A DNA stretch of 58,282 bases from Lysinibacillus fusiformis (lineage in GTDB: Bacteria > Bacillota > Bacilli > Bacillales_A > Planococcaceae). The stretch covers positions 1 to 58,282 of the forward strand of contig JASENG010000019.1 in NCBI GenBank assembly GCA_030027265.1, read 5' to 3'. The translations under genes and the position numbers were made by a program. Below are positions 18,124 to 27,434 of the stretch, piece by piece. The notes below the pieces were generated by a model, which saw nothing but the letters and a program-made list of their open reading frames with translations, did no database searches and was not told the origin of the DNA. Each line of letters begins with the position of its first letter. Within the stretch, counting starts at the first letter, position 1.

Positions 18124-18210
18124 ACATCCTTGAAGTAAAAAACTGCATCCTTCCATTGTCAGATTGAGTATCTGCCAATCGGGATGCAGTTCGAATACTT
18201 TCAAGGATTT
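18124..18210. terminator. Nested double hairpin between converging ylaI and the ABC operon
   Basis: The outer arms ATCCTTGAAGTA and TACTTTCAAGGAT enclose the inner perfect 10-bp arms AACTGCATCC and GGATGCAGTT (18141-18150 and 18182-18191). A small AGAT/ATCT stem sits in the loop. T-rich tracts flank the element on both strands. It most likely stops transcription from both sides. Confidence 0.65.
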
Positions 18211-18217
18211 TTTAATT

Positions 18218-19012
18218 TCATTCACTTTTAATGAGCTTTCTTTCGAGCAATTCGACCAACTGATACATGATTGTAGCAAAAATAGCTATGATCAGAAGCG
18301 ACATAAGAACAAGGTTAAAGTTAAATACTTGGAATCCGTAAATGATTAAATACCCAAGTCCTTTTGATGACACCAAGAACTCTCCCACAATTACCCCTAC
18401 CCAGGATAAACCAACGTTCACTTTTAGTGTCGAGATGATAGTAGGAAAAGATGACGGCAATATCGCTTCTTTAAACATTTGGGATCTTGTCGCATTAAAG
18501 GTTTGGAGCACTTTTAGATAATTTGCATCTACACTTCTAAAGGATGTATAAATTACAATCGTTGAAATGATGACCGAAATGATTGCCCCCATTGTGATTA
18601 TGGAGCTCATTCCAGGTCCCATCGCTACGATCAAAATTGGACCCAGTGCAACTTTTGGCATCGAATTTAAGATGACTAAATAAGGATCCAGCACTTTAGA
18701 AAGAAATGGCGACCACCAAAGAATCGCAGCCAATATTGTTCCAAGCAATGTTCCTAAGATAAAACCCAGCACCGTTTCGAAGAGCGTATAGCTAATATGA
18801 ACCAAAATGGAACCATCTGCAATATTATCAATCAGCAAATTGGTTACCTTCGTAGGTGAACTGAAAATTAACGGGTCAATCCATCTTAGACGAGAAGCGA
18901 GTTCCCATAAACCGAAAAAAGCGATTAAAATCAAGAATTGGTAAAATCGAACCCATCTTTTTTCTTTTCTAAGAGATTGCAGGAACTGTTCATGGAGTTT
19001 TTGATTATTCAA
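18218..19012 (-). CDS. ABC transporter permease (SsuC/ThiX/TauC type)
   Basis: A 264-residue inner-membrane permease with about six helices and the BPD permease EAA-type loop near residue 180 ([23 protein letters not shown]). It belongs to the single-permease nitrate/sulfonate/taurine/hydroxymethylpyrimidine importers; the substrate cannot be told from sequence. The start is TTG 19012, ten bases after AAGGAG. It overlaps the ATPase stop by 8 bp. The frame extends to 19078, but an ATG there would overlap the ATPase by 74 bp without a ribosome site. It is the third gene of the SBP-ATPase-permease operon. Confidence 0.85.
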   Translation of the reverse strand: MNNQKLHEQFLQSLRKEKRWVRFYQFLILIAFFGLWELASRLRWIDPLIFSSPTKVTNLLIDNIADGSILVHISYTLFETVLGFILGTLLGTILAAILWWSPFLSKVLDPYLVILNSMPKVALGPILIVAMGPGMSSIITMGAIISVIISTIVIYTSFRSVDANYLKVLQTFNATRSQMFKEAILPSSFPTIISTLKVNVGLSWVGVIVGEFLVSSKGLGYLIIYGFQVFNFNLVLMSLLIIAIFATIMYQLVELLERKLIKSE

Positions 19013-19772
19013 GGCTCTCAAGCTCCTTCCATATAACTTGGAATAGGGAGGAGTAACTTGAATGCGATCTTGCTTCAAAAGGTGTTATTGCTCTTAATTC
19101 CTCTGGCACATCAAAGATTTGATGGATTCTGCCTGGGCGAGCAGAGAAAAGGAAAATTCGATCACTCATGGCAATGGCTTCACCAAGATCATGTGTAACC
19201 AGTACCGCAGTTTTTTCATATTCTTTTAATTTACGCCAAACTAAGTCTTCAAGCTTTAATTTCGATTGGTAATCCAATGCTGAAAACGGTTCATCTAACA
19301 GCAAGATTTTCGGATCTACTGCCAGTGTCCTAGCCAAAGCAACCCGTTGTCTCATCCCGCCGGATAATTCCCTGGGATACTTCTTTTCGACAGGGGGCAG
19401 GCCGACATCACTTAACAGATTGGATGCCACTTTTGCGTAGCTTTGTTTTTCATTTTTTAGAAGTTTTAATCCCAAGGTGATATTTTCTTCTATTGTTTTC
19501 CATGGAAAAAGATAATCCTGTTGAAGCATATATCCTATCGACAGATTGGTATTTCCATAAACTTCTTGTTCTTCAATTTTAACCGATCCTGAAGTTGGCT
19601 CGAATAGACCTGCAATGATGGAGAGCAGAGTTGTTTTGCCACAGCCGCTCGGACCGATAAAGGAAACAAATTCTCCTTTATTGATTGTAAGATTAATATC
19701 TTGCAAGGCTTGCGTAGTTGCTTCTTTAGAAAAATACGTATGGTGGACGTTGCCGACACTTAGAAAGGACAT
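19005..19772 (-). CDS. ABC transporter ATP-binding protein (SsuB/TauB type)
   Basis: A 255-residue ATPase. Walker A is GPSGCGKTT (about residues 41-49), the Q-loop lies in [10 protein letters not shown], the signature is [14 protein letters not shown], Walker B is [12 protein letters not shown] and the switch His is in VTHDLGEA. It powers uptake through the adjacent permease. The ATG directly abuts the stop of the binding-protein gene, with a GGAG very close in front, so translation is probably coupled. It is the second gene of the operon. Confidence 0.92.
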   Translation of the reverse strand: MSFLSVGNVHHTYFSKEATTQALQDINLTINKGEFVSFIGPSGCGKTTLLSIIAGLFEPTSGSVKIEEQEVYGNTNLSIGYMLQQDYLFPWKTIEENITLGLKLLKNEKQSYAKVASNLLSDVGLPPVEKKYPRELSGGMRQRVALARTLAVDPKILLLDEPFSALDYQSKLKLEDLVWRKLKEYEKTAVLVTHDLGEAIAMSDRIFLFSARPGRIHQIFDVPEELRAITPFEARSHSSYSSLFQVIWKELESLE

Positions 19773-20771
19773 TTACTCCAAAACCTTCTCCGCAAAAGTC
19801 GTATCTACTAATTCATTATAATCCATACGTTTTGGTAATTCGCCAGCCTCATCCATAATGTCTTGCAGGTTGTTCCATTCTTCTTCATCTAAAATCGGGT
19901 CTTTTGCAAAAGATTCTTGTTCACGATAACGTTCAACAACCGTAGCGATCAGCTCTACCTCTGTATCCTCAAAGAATGGATGAATCGCTTTTGCTACTTC
20001 CTCTGCCGAAGCCTCGTAAACGAAATCTTGGGCTTTTTTCAACGCTCGCGTAAACTTCTCGATTGTTTCCGGACTTTCATTCATAAAGCTATCTTTTGCC
20101 ATGAAAACAGTATATGGCAAATGGCCTGACTCAGTACCAAACGAAGCAACAATATGCCCTATTCCCTCTTCTTCAAAAACACTAGCAGTCGGCTCGAATA
20201 ATTGAACATAGTCACCAGTGCCGGAAGCAAATGCTGTAGAAATATTTGCAAAGTCAATATTTTGAATTAATTCCAGATCCGCATGTGGGTCAATGCCGTT
20301 TTTCTTTAAGACAAACTCTCCGGCCATTTGCGGCATGCCGCCTTTACGCTGACCAAGGAATGTCGAACCTTTTAACATATCCCACGAGAAGTCTTCAATT
20401 TCTTCGCGTGCTACTAAAAATGTCCCATCAGTTTGCGTTAACTGAGCAAAGTTTTTAATCGGATCATTTGCTCCCTGTGCAGATACGTAAATCGATGTTT
20501 CCGAACCGACAAGAGCGATATCGATGCCACCTGACAATAAAGCCGTCATTGTTTTATCTCCACCAGCGATTGTAGATAATTCTATATCTAACCCTTCTTC
20601 TTCAAAGAAGCCTTGGGTTATGGCTACATATTGAGGTGCGTAGAAAATGGAGCGAGTAACCTCACCAATTTTGACCGTCTGAAGTTCATCCGAATCATTG
20701 CAAGCTGCCAGCAGAAGAACCATCAAACCTGATATTACAACCAAAAGACTAGACTTCACCCATTTTTTCAA
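19773..20771 (-). CDS. ABC transporter substrate-binding lipoprotein (NMT1/SsuA type)
   Basis: A 332-residue lipoprotein. The signal peptide ends in LLLAAC, giving a lipidated Cys at residue 24. An NMT1-like binding fold follows: SIFYAPQYVAITQGFFEEEGLDIEL, GGDKTMTALLSGGIDIALVGSET. It captures a small organic nitrogen or sulfur compound, or a thiamin precursor; I cannot choose. No TPP or other riboswitch is visible in the 110 bp upstream. It is first in an operon of three. The operon lies between ylaI and ylaH, which are neighbours in B. subtilis, so it is a lineage-specific insertion. Confidence 0.88.
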   Translation of the reverse strand: MKKWVKSSLLVVISGLMVLLLAACNDSDELQTVKIGEVTRSIFYAPQYVAITQGFFEEEGLDIELSTIAGGDKTMTALLSGGIDIALVGSETSIYVSAQGANDPIKNFAQLTQTDGTFLVAREEIEDFSWDMLKGSTFLGQRKGGMPQMAGEFVLKKNGIDPHADLELIQNIDFANISTAFASGTGDYVQLFEPTASVFEEEGIGHIVASFGTESGHLPYTVFMAKDSFMNESPETIEKFTRALKKAQDFVYEASAEEVAKAIHPFFEDTEVELIATVVERYREQESFAKDPILDEEEWNNLQDIMDEAGELPKRMDYNELVDTTFAEKVLE

Positions 20772-20881
20772 TGCTCCAACCTCCCTTTTCGTACTTGTTT
20801 ATCAAGAGTAGATTATGCATTATAGGAAAAATGTGTGAATACCTAGAAATTCAGGCTATCTTTTGTCCTTTATTGCGGCTT

Positions 20882-22120
20882 TTATTTAGTTGAACGACAA
20901 TCTTCAAATCCAATTAAAACAATATAGATTAATAGCGCGCATAGTGTACTAATTGCAATCACAAGACCCATTGGAATCGCTGTTAGACTTCCACCTAGAC
21001 CAACAAGAGGTGTCGCAATCGCCCCTAGGCCCATCTGTGCTAAACCAATAAATGCAGAGGCGCTTCCCGCATTGCTCCCCTGTCTTTGCATCGCCAGGGA
21101 TGTACTGGAAGGTGCAACCAACCCCACACTTGAAACTACAAAGAAAAGAGGAATTAAAATCCCGAATAGTCCCAGATCCAACAGAACCATTATAAATAGA
21201 ACCAAACCTCCTAAAAACGCTTGGATCAATCCAAATATTAACAGCTTTTTCTCTCCCACCGTACGGCTCAGCCTTGAGGAAATCTGTGAAGCTGCGACAA
21301 TACCAATACTGTTAATAGCAAAGGCCAGCCCAAAGCCCTGTGGAGAAATACCGTAAATATCTTGCAAAACAAATGGCGATCCAGAAATATAAGCGAACAT
21401 TCCAGCAAAAACAAATCCCGACGCCAGGCAATAGCCCATGAATATTCTATCCTTCAGCATCATTCCCATAGAAGATACGGTTTGTTTAATTCCACCAGTT
21501 TGACGTTTTTCAATGGGCAAACTCTCCGGCAGCTTAAAAATAACCCCAATTAAAATTCCAAGACCAATGATGCTTAAAATAACAAAGATTCCTTCCCAGC
21601 TCGTAAACCGCATAACTTGCCCACCGACAGTAGGTGCAATAATAGGTGCGATACTATTTACAAGCATTAGCAGAGCAAAGAACTTCGTCATTTCATACCC
21701 TGTATAATAATCTCTTACAATAGCACGAGATATAACGATACCCGTTGCACCTGCAAGGCCTTGAATCAATCGCAAAATACATAAAAGCACTATCGAGGAA
21801 GTTATTGCACATAATATAGAAGCTATGATAAATACGGCCATCCCAATGACTAACGGAATTCGACGCCCGCGAGCGTCACTGATCGGTCCTGAAATTAGCT
21901 GTCCCAAAGCAAGACCAAGCAAGCAAAAGGTAAGACTTAGTTGCACAACAGACGCACTTGTATTTAAATCGGCTGCCAATGTAGGCAGGGCTGGAAGGTA
22001 CATATCCATCGAAAATGGCGCAAGTGCCGATAATAAGCCCAGCACCAGAATCTTCCCCAATCTTTTTTCCTTTTTTCCGCTTACCTCTAAAGGCAATTCA
22101 TTTTCCATTTTCAAGTCCAT
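20882..22120 (-). CDS. MFS exporter, Bcr/CflA drug-resistance family
   Basis: A 412-residue, 12-helix major facilitator. Diagnostic segments are LSALAPFSMDMYLPALPTLAADL at the first helix, QLISGPISDARGRRIPL in the 2-3 loop (motif A), and LVNSIAPIIAPTVGGQ in helix 5 (antiporter motif). The Bcr/CflA family exports drugs such as bicyclomycin, and some members export cysteine or other metabolites. An AGGGGGAAAG site precedes the ATG. It is encoded on its own unit with a candidate operator at 22196-22219. It is transcribed in the same direction as the ABC operon, 110 bp upstream of it. Confidence 0.9.
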   Translation of the reverse strand: MDLKMENELPLEVSGKKEKRLGKILVLGLLSALAPFSMDMYLPALPTLAADLNTSASVVQLSLTFCLLGLALGQLISGPISDARGRRIPLVIGMAVFIIASILCAITSSIVLLCILRLIQGLAGATGIVISRAIVRDYYTGYEMTKFFALLMLVNSIAPIIAPTVGGQVMRFTSWEGIFVILSIIGLGILIGVIFKLPESLPIEKRQTGGIKQTVSSMGMMLKDRIFMGYCLASGFVFAGMFAYISGSPFVLQDIYGISPQGFGLAFAINSIGIVAASQISSRLSRTVGEKKLLIFGLIQAFLGGLVLFIMVLLDLGLFGILIPLFFVVSSVGLVAPSSTSLAMQRQGSNAGSASAFIGLAQMGLGAIATPLVGLGGSLTAIPMGLVIAISTLCALLIYIVLIGFEDCRSTK

Positions 22121-22195
22121 ATTCTTTCCCCCTTAACTTCTACCTAATATTGTAAATAAATATAAAAGTAGGAACAATATTAAATTTAAACGGTT

Positions 22196-22219
22196 AAACT
22201 TACGTCTTTTAGTAAGTTT
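22196..22219. promoter_or_regulatory. Candidate operator upstream of the Bcr/CflA exporter
   Basis: Perfect 8-bp arms AAACTTAC and GTAAGTTT with an 8-bp spacer lie 75-100 bp upstream of the exporter start. No gene on the plus strand ends here, so a terminator is unlikely. It could be bound by a dimeric repressor, none of which is encoded nearby. Confidence 0.35.
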
Positions 22220-22242
22220 TTACATTTGAAATACTGCAAAAA

Positions 22243-22294
22243 AAGAGGTGGCACTAAAAGTCTAGAATTTAAGCGACCTTAGTGACAACCTCTT
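22243..22294 (-). terminator. Terminator of ylaH/typA
   Basis: On the minus strand AAGAGGTTGTCACTAA pairs with TTAGTGCCACCTCTT with one mismatch or bulge and is followed by TTTTTTT. It is 20 bp after the ylaH stop. Confidence 0.8.
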
Positions 22295-22313
22295 ATTTAT
22301 ACATAAACATACT

Positions 22314-22700
22314 TTATGATGCCGCTCGTCTTTCTTCTCGTTTTTCACGCCATAAACGTGTTTTATAAATGATTAGAATTAAAGCTGCAACAATTAAACC
22401 TTCGATCATCGGCAAGAAAAGCGCTAAAAACGTTAGAACAATACATCCTATAAAAAGGAAGATATAGATAATAATGTTTTGTATTAATTTTAAATCATTT
22501 TTAGCAAATCCAAGTTTAAAAACAAGTGCTGAAAGAAGAAAGATTAAGAAAAATGTAGCATATCCAGCAACTTCATAGCTTGGCAGATTTTCATAGAAAT
22601 ATCTAGTTATACCTGACATGCGTCCGAATACGAAGGCAGTTTCACCTGTGTTCGTAGGTGCAGATGCTTGAATATAATTTAGTGTCCCAAACAAGTTCAA
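22314..22700 (-). CDS. ylaH: YlaH-like membrane protein
   Basis: A 128-residue integral membrane protein with three to four hydrophobic segments after residue 44 ([50 protein letters not shown]) and a basic C-terminus. It matches the YlaH-like family of Bacillales; function unknown. The start is TTG 22700 with AAGGTG nine bases upstream. It lies 50 bp downstream of typA on the same strand, as in B. subtilis, and is probably in the same transcript. Confidence 0.85.
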   Translation of the reverse strand: MNLFGTLNYIQASAPTNTGETAFVFGRMSGITRYFYENLPSYEVAGYATFFLIFLLSALVFKLGFAKNDLKLIQNIIIYIFLFIGCIVLTFLALFLPMIEGLIVAALILIIYKTRLWREKREERRAAS

Positions 22701-22750
22701 TTACTACAACACCTTTCACAATTCCAAAGAGCGACGACGCAAATTTTTTA

Positions 22751-24592
22751 TTACTCAGCGAACTTTTTCTTTTTCGCTTGTTTTTCACGTTCGTTTTTAT
22801 CTAGAATTTGTTTACGTAAACGGATAGATTCAGGTGTTACTTCTAAGTACTCATCTTCATCTAAGAATTCCAGAGCTTCTTCAAGCGTTAAAATACGAGG
22901 ACGTTTAATAACGTTCGTTGCATCTTTTGTCGCTGAACGGACATTCGTTTTTTGTTTCATTTTCGTAATATTTACTGTGATATCATTGTCGCGGTTATTT
23001 TCACCAACGATCATACCTTCGTAAATTTCAGTACCCGGTTCAACAAATAGTGTACCACGGTCTTCGATTTGCATCATACCATAAGTAGTCGCTTTTCCTG
23101 TTTCCATTGAAACAAGAGCACCTTGGTGACGTCCGCCAACACGGCCTGCAACAACTGGTTGATAAGAGTCAAATGTATGGTTAATGATACCAAAACCTTT
23201 AGTTAATGACATGAACTCAGTAGTGTACCCGATTAATCCACGAGCAGGCACCATGAAGATTAAACGAACTTGTCCGTTTCCTTCGTTGATCATATCTAAC
23301 ATTTCACCTTTACGGTTCCCTAAAGATTCGATAATTGAACCAACGCTGTCTTCTGGTACATCGATTTGTACGCGTTCAATCGGTTCACATTTTACACCAT
23401 CAATTTCACGGATAATTACTTGTGGTTTTGACACTTGTAATTCATATCCTTCGCGGCGCATGTTTTCGATTAAGATCGATAAGTGAAGCTCCCCACGTCC
23501 TGAGACGATCCAAGCGTCTGGTGAATCAGTATCTTCTACACGTAGAGATACGTCTGTTTGTAATTGAGAACGAAGACGCTCTTCAATTTTTCTTGAAGTA
23601 ATCCATTTTCCTTCGCGACCAGCAAAAGGAGAGTTGTTTACTAAGAAAGTCATTTGTAAAGTAGGTTCATCAATACGTAATGGTGTTAACGCTTCTTGAT
23701 GCTCTACAGGACAAACTGTTTCCCCTACATTGATTTCTTCCATCCCTGATACAGCAATTAAATCACCAGAGTAGGCTTCTTGGATTTCTTCACGTTTTAA
23801 ACCAAAGAAACCAAAGATTTTTGTTACACGGAAGTTTTTCACAGTGCCATCAAGTTTCATAAGTGCTACTTGTTGTCCAACATGAATTTTCCCGCGGAAC
23901 ACACGACCGATACCGATACGTCCAACGAAGTCATTATAGTCTAGTAATGCTACTTGGAATTGTAATGGTTCTTCACGAGTATCTACTGGAGCAGGAATGT
24001 GCTCGATAATTGATTCGAATAAGCATTTCATATTTTCTTCTTGTTTAGATGGGTCTGAATCAAGAGAAGCAGTACCGTTTACACCGGAAGCGAAGACTAC
24101 CGGGAATTCTAATTGATCTTCATCAGCACCTAATTCGATTAGCAAGTCAACTACTTCATCAACTACTTCATCCGGACGCGCTGAATCTTTATCAACTTTG
24201 TTTACTACAACGATCGGTGTTAATTTTTGTTCTAATGCTTTTTTCAATACAAAGCGAGTTTGAGGCATACATCCTTCATATGCATCAACAACTAGTAAAA
24301 CGCCATCAACCATTTTCAAAATACGTTCTACTTCTCCACCGAAATCGGCATGTCCAGGTGTATCAAGGATATTGATACGTGTCCCTTCATAGTTTACAGC
24401 TGTATTTTTAGCAAGGATCGTAATCCCGCGTTCACGTTCGATATCATTTGAATCCATTGCACGTTCTTCTACATGTTCATTTGTACGAAAAGTTCCTGAT
24501 TGCTTTAACAATTGGTCTACTAATGTTGTTTTCCCATGGTCAACGTGGGCGATAATTGCGATATTGCGTATATCTTCGCGTAACTTTGTCAT
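22751..24592 (-). CDS. typA: Translational GTPase TypA/BipA
   Basis: A 613-residue ribosome-associated GTPase that assists 50S subunit assembly and stress or cold growth. Seen: the P-loop [15 protein letters not shown] (G1), the switch I region with [19 protein letters not shown] (G3), NKVDKD (G4), an EF-Tu-like domain 2, the elongation factor G domain III/V-like region ([19 protein letters not shown]), and the TypA-specific C-terminal domain ending in a Lys-rich tail. The length is the family norm. ylaH follows. Confidence 0.97.
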   Translation of the reverse strand: MTKLREDIRNIAIIAHVDHGKTTLVDQLLKQSGTFRTNEHVEERAMDSNDIERERGITILAKNTAVNYEGTRINILDTPGHADFGGEVERILKMVDGVLLVVDAYEGCMPQTRFVLKKALEQKLTPIVVVNKVDKDSARPDEVVDEVVDLLIELGADEDQLEFPVVFASGVNGTASLDSDPSKQEENMKCLFESIIEHIPAPVDTREEPLQFQVALLDYNDFVGRIGIGRVFRGKIHVGQQVALMKLDGTVKNFRVTKIFGFFGLKREEIQEAYSGDLIAVSGMEEINVGETVCPVEHQEALTPLRIDEPTLQMTFLVNNSPFAGREGKWITSRKIEERLRSQLQTDVSLRVEDTDSPDAWIVSGRGELHLSILIENMRREGYELQVSKPQVIIREIDGVKCEPIERVQIDVPEDSVGSIIESLGNRKGEMLDMINEGNGQVRLIFMVPARGLIGYTTEFMSLTKGFGIINHTFDSYQPVVAGRVGGRHQGALVSMETGKATTYGMMQIEDRGTLFVEPGTEIYEGMIVGENNRDNDITVNITKMKQKTNVRSATKDATNVIKRPRILTLEEALEFLDEDEYLEVTPESIRLRKQILDKNEREKQAKKKKFAE

Positions 24593-24735
24593 TATTCCAC
24601 TCCATATTCTTTTTTCATATGATTAACTGTGTTATTATAGCACAAGAAGTTCATATTGTCTTTTCATGTTTTTTCATAAATCGACAATATTATTAATAAA
24701 TCTCATTTTCATACATATAAAGGAGGCATATTTCC

Positions 24736-24921
24736 ATGAATATAGCGAAAGTAGTCATGTTTATTTTTGCGGTAGCTGCGATGTTATCCATGATTTCTAT
24801 CGGATATGCAATTGCAGCAAAAACTTTCCTCGGAGCGATTGCAGGACTTATAGCATTATGCGCTGTCATGTTTATAGGTTTTAAAATGAAACGTAAATTC
24901 CGTGAACAAGGTCTCCTATAA
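24736..24921 (+). CDS. ylaF: YlaF-like small membrane protein (DUF5325)
   Basis: A 61-residue protein with two membrane helices (about 5-25 and 29-50) and a basic KMKRKFREQ tail, typical of YlaF. Function unknown. It is divergent from typA and has an AAAGGAGG site. The conserved neighbourhood with typA supports the call. Confidence 0.85.
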   Translation: MNIAKVVMFIFAVAAMLSMISIGYAIAAKTFLGAIAGLIALCAVMFIGFKMKRKFREQGLL

Positions 24922-24968
24922 CCTTATACACATAGACTGCCTCATGAGTTTAAATTAAATTCATCAGT

Positions 24969-25011
24969 AAAACACGATTTTGTCTTAGTTATTTTGTCAA
25001 AATCGTGTTTT
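24969..25011. terminator. Terminator of ylaF
   Basis: Fourteen-bp perfect arms AAAACACGATTTTG and CAAAATCGTGTTTT with a 15-nt loop, followed by a run of T. Confidence 0.85.
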
Positions 25012-25079
25012 TTTTATTTTTTTAAATAATCTCTGCCCATATACTCCCTCAAACTTGAACTTTCCGAACCAATTAAAAA

Positions 25080-25111
25080 GTAGAAAACAAATTAAAGCAT
25101 TTGCTTTCTAC
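25080..25111 (-). terminator. Terminator of suhB
   Basis: GTAGAAAACAAA and TTTGCTTTCTAC pair with one mismatch across 8 nt, immediately after the suhB stop at 25119. The T-rich tract on the minus strand is weak. Confidence 0.55.
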
Positions 25112-25118
25112 AACAATT

Positions 25119-25910
25119 TTATTTTTCTTCAATATAATTAGTTAGAATCTCTGAGTGAATGGATGGATTAGCGATAATAAAAGTATCCTGTGATAATAAA
25201 CTGCAGGGCTCACCTTTCAGGTTTGTCGCGAATGCCCCTACTTCCCGGGCGATAATCGTTCCGCCGCCGATATCCCACGGCGATAATCTCATTGAAATAT
25301 ACGCATCAAGCTTCCCGCTTACCACAAAAGCGATTTCCATAGCTGCAGAACCATATGAACGTGTCCCTCTCACAGAATGAACCAATTCAATCATCTTCTC
25401 ATGGTTTACTCGCTTATTTGGAATTACCCAGCTGGCATTGATTCCAATAACAGCTTTTTCAAGAGGAACGTGCTGCAGCTTTCTTAAAGGAGAATCGTTA
25501 TACCACGCCCCTTCTCCTTCTATTGCATAAAATAGATCCTCTCTCATCACATCGAATATGTACCCAAGCTTACCTATACCATCCACAAAAAAGCCTATGG
25601 TAATCATAAAATGGCGATGTTGTTTTACGAAATTCATGGTCCCATCGATTGGGTCAATAATCCAAACGCACCCATCAAGGGATTGTATTCCTTCTCCCAT
25701 GCCTTCTTCCCCTAAAATTTTGTGGCTCGAATCAAATGCTTTAATTTTTTCGATAAAGAATATTTCCGTTTCTCGGTCGATATTGGTCACTAAATCATTG
25801 GCATCCGCTTTTGTCTCAATTTTTATATCATATGAAAAAGCTTCTCGAATCCTCTTTCCTGCTTCAAAAATAATCTCCTTGGCAAACTTGTCCACTTCAC
25901 GTAAATCCAT
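25119..25910 (-). CDS. suhB: Inositol monophosphatase family protein (SuhB/YktC)
   Basis: A 263-residue Mg-dependent sugar-phosphatase of the IMPase family. Metal-site residues are visible: the EEGMG segment (G-E-E near residue 68), WIIDPIDGTMNFV with the DP-I-DGT motif, and the late WDIGGG motif. The exact substrate in Bacillus is uncertain (myo-inositol-1-phosphate or another sugar phosphate). The start is ATG 25910 with AAGGTGG seven bases upstream; the frame runs to 25940, but that upstream part is not conserved. The order suhB, ykzI, yktB matches B. subtilis. Confidence 0.93.
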   Translation of the reverse strand: MDLREVDKFAKEIIFEAGKRIREAFSYDIKIETKADANDLVTNIDRETEIFFIEKIKAFDSSHKILGEEGMGEGIQSLDGCVWIIDPIDGTMNFVKQHRHFMITIGFFVDGIGKLGYIFDVMREDLFYAIEGEGAWYNDSPLRKLQHVPLEKAVIGINASWVIPNKRVNHEKMIELVHSVRGTRSYGSAAMEIAFVVSGKLDAYISMRLSPWDIGGGTIIAREVGAFATNLKGEPCSLLSQDTFIIANPSIHSEILTNYIEEK

Positions 25911-26041
25911 CAAACCCCCACCTTCTTGGAACAATCCCATTTTCTTTCCTATAGTTATATCTGCTCAACATGTACAGCCTCAATCAAACGATGAGGCCTA
26001 TTTAGTATTCGAAAAATTCTTTCATTACTCTTTAGTATAAC

Positions 26042-26080
26042 AAAAATCACTTGCCGTCAAAAAGATAGCAAGTGATTTTT
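26042..26080 (-). terminator. Terminator of ykzI
   Basis: Perfect 13-bp arms AAAAATCACTTGC and GCAAGTGATTTTT with a 13-nt loop and T/A tracts on both sides, 18 bp after the ykzI stop. Confidence 0.8.
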
Positions 26081-26098
26081 TAATAAAATTTTAACTTG

Positions 26099-26296
26099 TT
26101 ACACATATGCGTGGAGACCATCTAATTCATCCTGGATTTCCTTTAAACGTTTTTTGCTCTTCTCCATTTCTTTTTCATCCTTATCCTGCATTGCTACATA
26201 TAAGGAGGCAAGCTCATAATCAAGCTCCAGACGTAAAACGTGTTCATATTGCTTTTCAATATCAACTTTACGTATAATTTTAATCATCTGTTTCAT
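26099..26296 (-). CDS. ykzI: YkzI-like small protein
   Basis: A 65-residue, mostly helical, highly charged protein (DKDEKEMEKSKKRLKEIQDELDGL) with coiled-coil character in its second half. Its place between suhB and yktB matches ykzI of B. subtilis. Function unknown. GGGAAGTG precedes the ATG. It is divergent from yktB. Confidence 0.75.
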   Translation of the reverse strand: MKQMIKIIRKVDIEKQYEHVLRLELDYELASLYVAMQDKDEKEMEKSKKRLKEIQDELDGLHAYV

Positions 26297-26415
26297 AGTA
26301 AGTCACTTCCCTTTCATTTTTATTAAAATTTTAGTCTCATGAAATGGTTTGTTACAAAATTTTTCCCAAAAAGCTGATAAAATAAACATGTAAATCAAAG
26401 AGGGGGCACAAATAA

Positions 26416-27042
26416 ATGAACAAAATCAAATGGACAAACAAAGACTTCGAAGTATTCGAAATAGATGGTCTAGAACCGCGAATGGAAGCTCTGACTACCG
26501 TTGTTCGCCCTAAGTTCCAAGAATTAGGTGAGATGTTTTCGAGTTATTTTAGCGCTAAAACCGGTGATGAATTCTTTCCTCATGTTGCAAAGCATGCTAG
26601 AAGAACAATTAATCCTCCTAAAGATTCATGGGTTGCATTTGCACCATATAAGCGTGGATATAAATCGCTTCCTCATTTTCAAATTGGGCTTTGGAATACA
26701 CATTTATTCATTATTGTGGCAATTATTTACGAAGCGCCTCAAAAATCTGAGATGGCAACTCGTTTATTAAACAATATTGAGCTGTTTGATAAGCTGCCAA
26801 ACGATTTTATCCTTTCAGGCGATCATATGTCACAAGACTCAATTTCTTTAAAAACAGGGCGTGAAAAACAGCTGGAAGAATTATTGATTCGTTTACGAGA
26901 CGTTAAAAAAGGTGAGTTTCTTGTTGGACGTCACATTTCACGAGAAGACGCAAGCAAGCTTTCATCTGATGAATTTTTACAGTTAACAGAAGAAACATTT
27001 GAAGCATTATTGCCGATCTATAACAAAATTATCGGTAAATAG
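26416..27042 (+). CDS. yktB: YktB family protein (DUF1054, UPF0637)
   Basis: A 208-residue soluble protein that matches the DUF1054 family along its length: FEIDGLEPRMEAL, HVAKHARRTINPPKDSWVAFAP, RGYKSLPHFQIGLW and the GRHISREDA segment. Function unknown. A GAGGGGG site lies nine bases before the ATG. Monocistronic, with its own terminator. Confidence 0.93.
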   Translation: MNKIKWTNKDFEVFEIDGLEPRMEALTTVVRPKFQELGEMFSSYFSAKTGDEFFPHVAKHARRTINPPKDSWVAFAPYKRGYKSLPHFQIGLWNTHLFIIVAIIYEAPQKSEMATRLLNNIELFDKLPNDFILSGDHMSQDSISLKTGREKQLEELLIRLRDVKKGEFLVGRHISREDASKLSSDEFLQLTEETFEALLPIYNKIIGK

Positions 27043-27050
27043 CTACTTTT

Positions 27051-27083
27051 AAAGGCAAAGGTTAGTAACTAACTTTTGCCTTT
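27051..27083 (+). terminator. Terminator of yktB
   Basis: AAAGGCAAAGGTTAG pairs with CTAACTTTTGCCTTT (one G-U pair) on a TAA loop. The T tail is short. Confidence 0.75.
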
Positions 27084-27222
27084 AAAAATGTTTATTTTTG
27101 TGTTCTCTATTTTGTTTTGTTAATTAGTAAAATAAAGCGTGTTTTAGAGAAGCACGTGTTTTGCTTTTGGTGTGTTGTATAATTAATATGCGCGAGATAC
27201 TTACAAACATTACATATTTCAA

Positions 27223-27398
27223 CTAATTCTTTTTATATTTTTTATTGCATATTTCCAATGGCTTATACAACTCTTCAAGCACAGTTGCTACATTCTCTCC
27301 AAAATCTTCATTTCCCCTCTCAATCATGCATTTTTTTCGGCTAAAAATGGTTTCAAAAATTCAGCAGGATTAAAAGACTCAATTACGGGTAAAGTCAT
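27223..27398 (-). pseudogene. Relic of an unidentified small gene, frame broken at an A7 run
   Basis: Two minus-strand frames meet head to tail. The frame at 27398-27324 starts MTLPVIESFNPAEFLKPFL and ends at TGA. The frame at 27327-27223 contains MIERGNEDFGENVATVLEEL and ends at TAG. They share ATGA and lie in different phases. The junction follows seven consecutive A on the minus strand (27331-27337). Adding one A would merge them into a single 58-residue frame with protein-like composition. There is no ribosome site before the first ATG. I do not recognise the family. It could be the 3' remnant of a larger gene. The remaining DNA at 27086-27222 and 27399-27434 holds only AT-rich spacer and the ribosome site of the next gene. 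Confidence 0.35.
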
Positions 27399-27434
27399 AG
27401 GACATTATTTGACAATTTTAAGGAGTGCTTTGAA

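Noticed and set aside
20772..20881. Riboswitch in front of the ABC importer operon
   Set aside because: No TPP, SAM or other aptamer core is visible in 110 bp, which is also short for one plus an expression platform.
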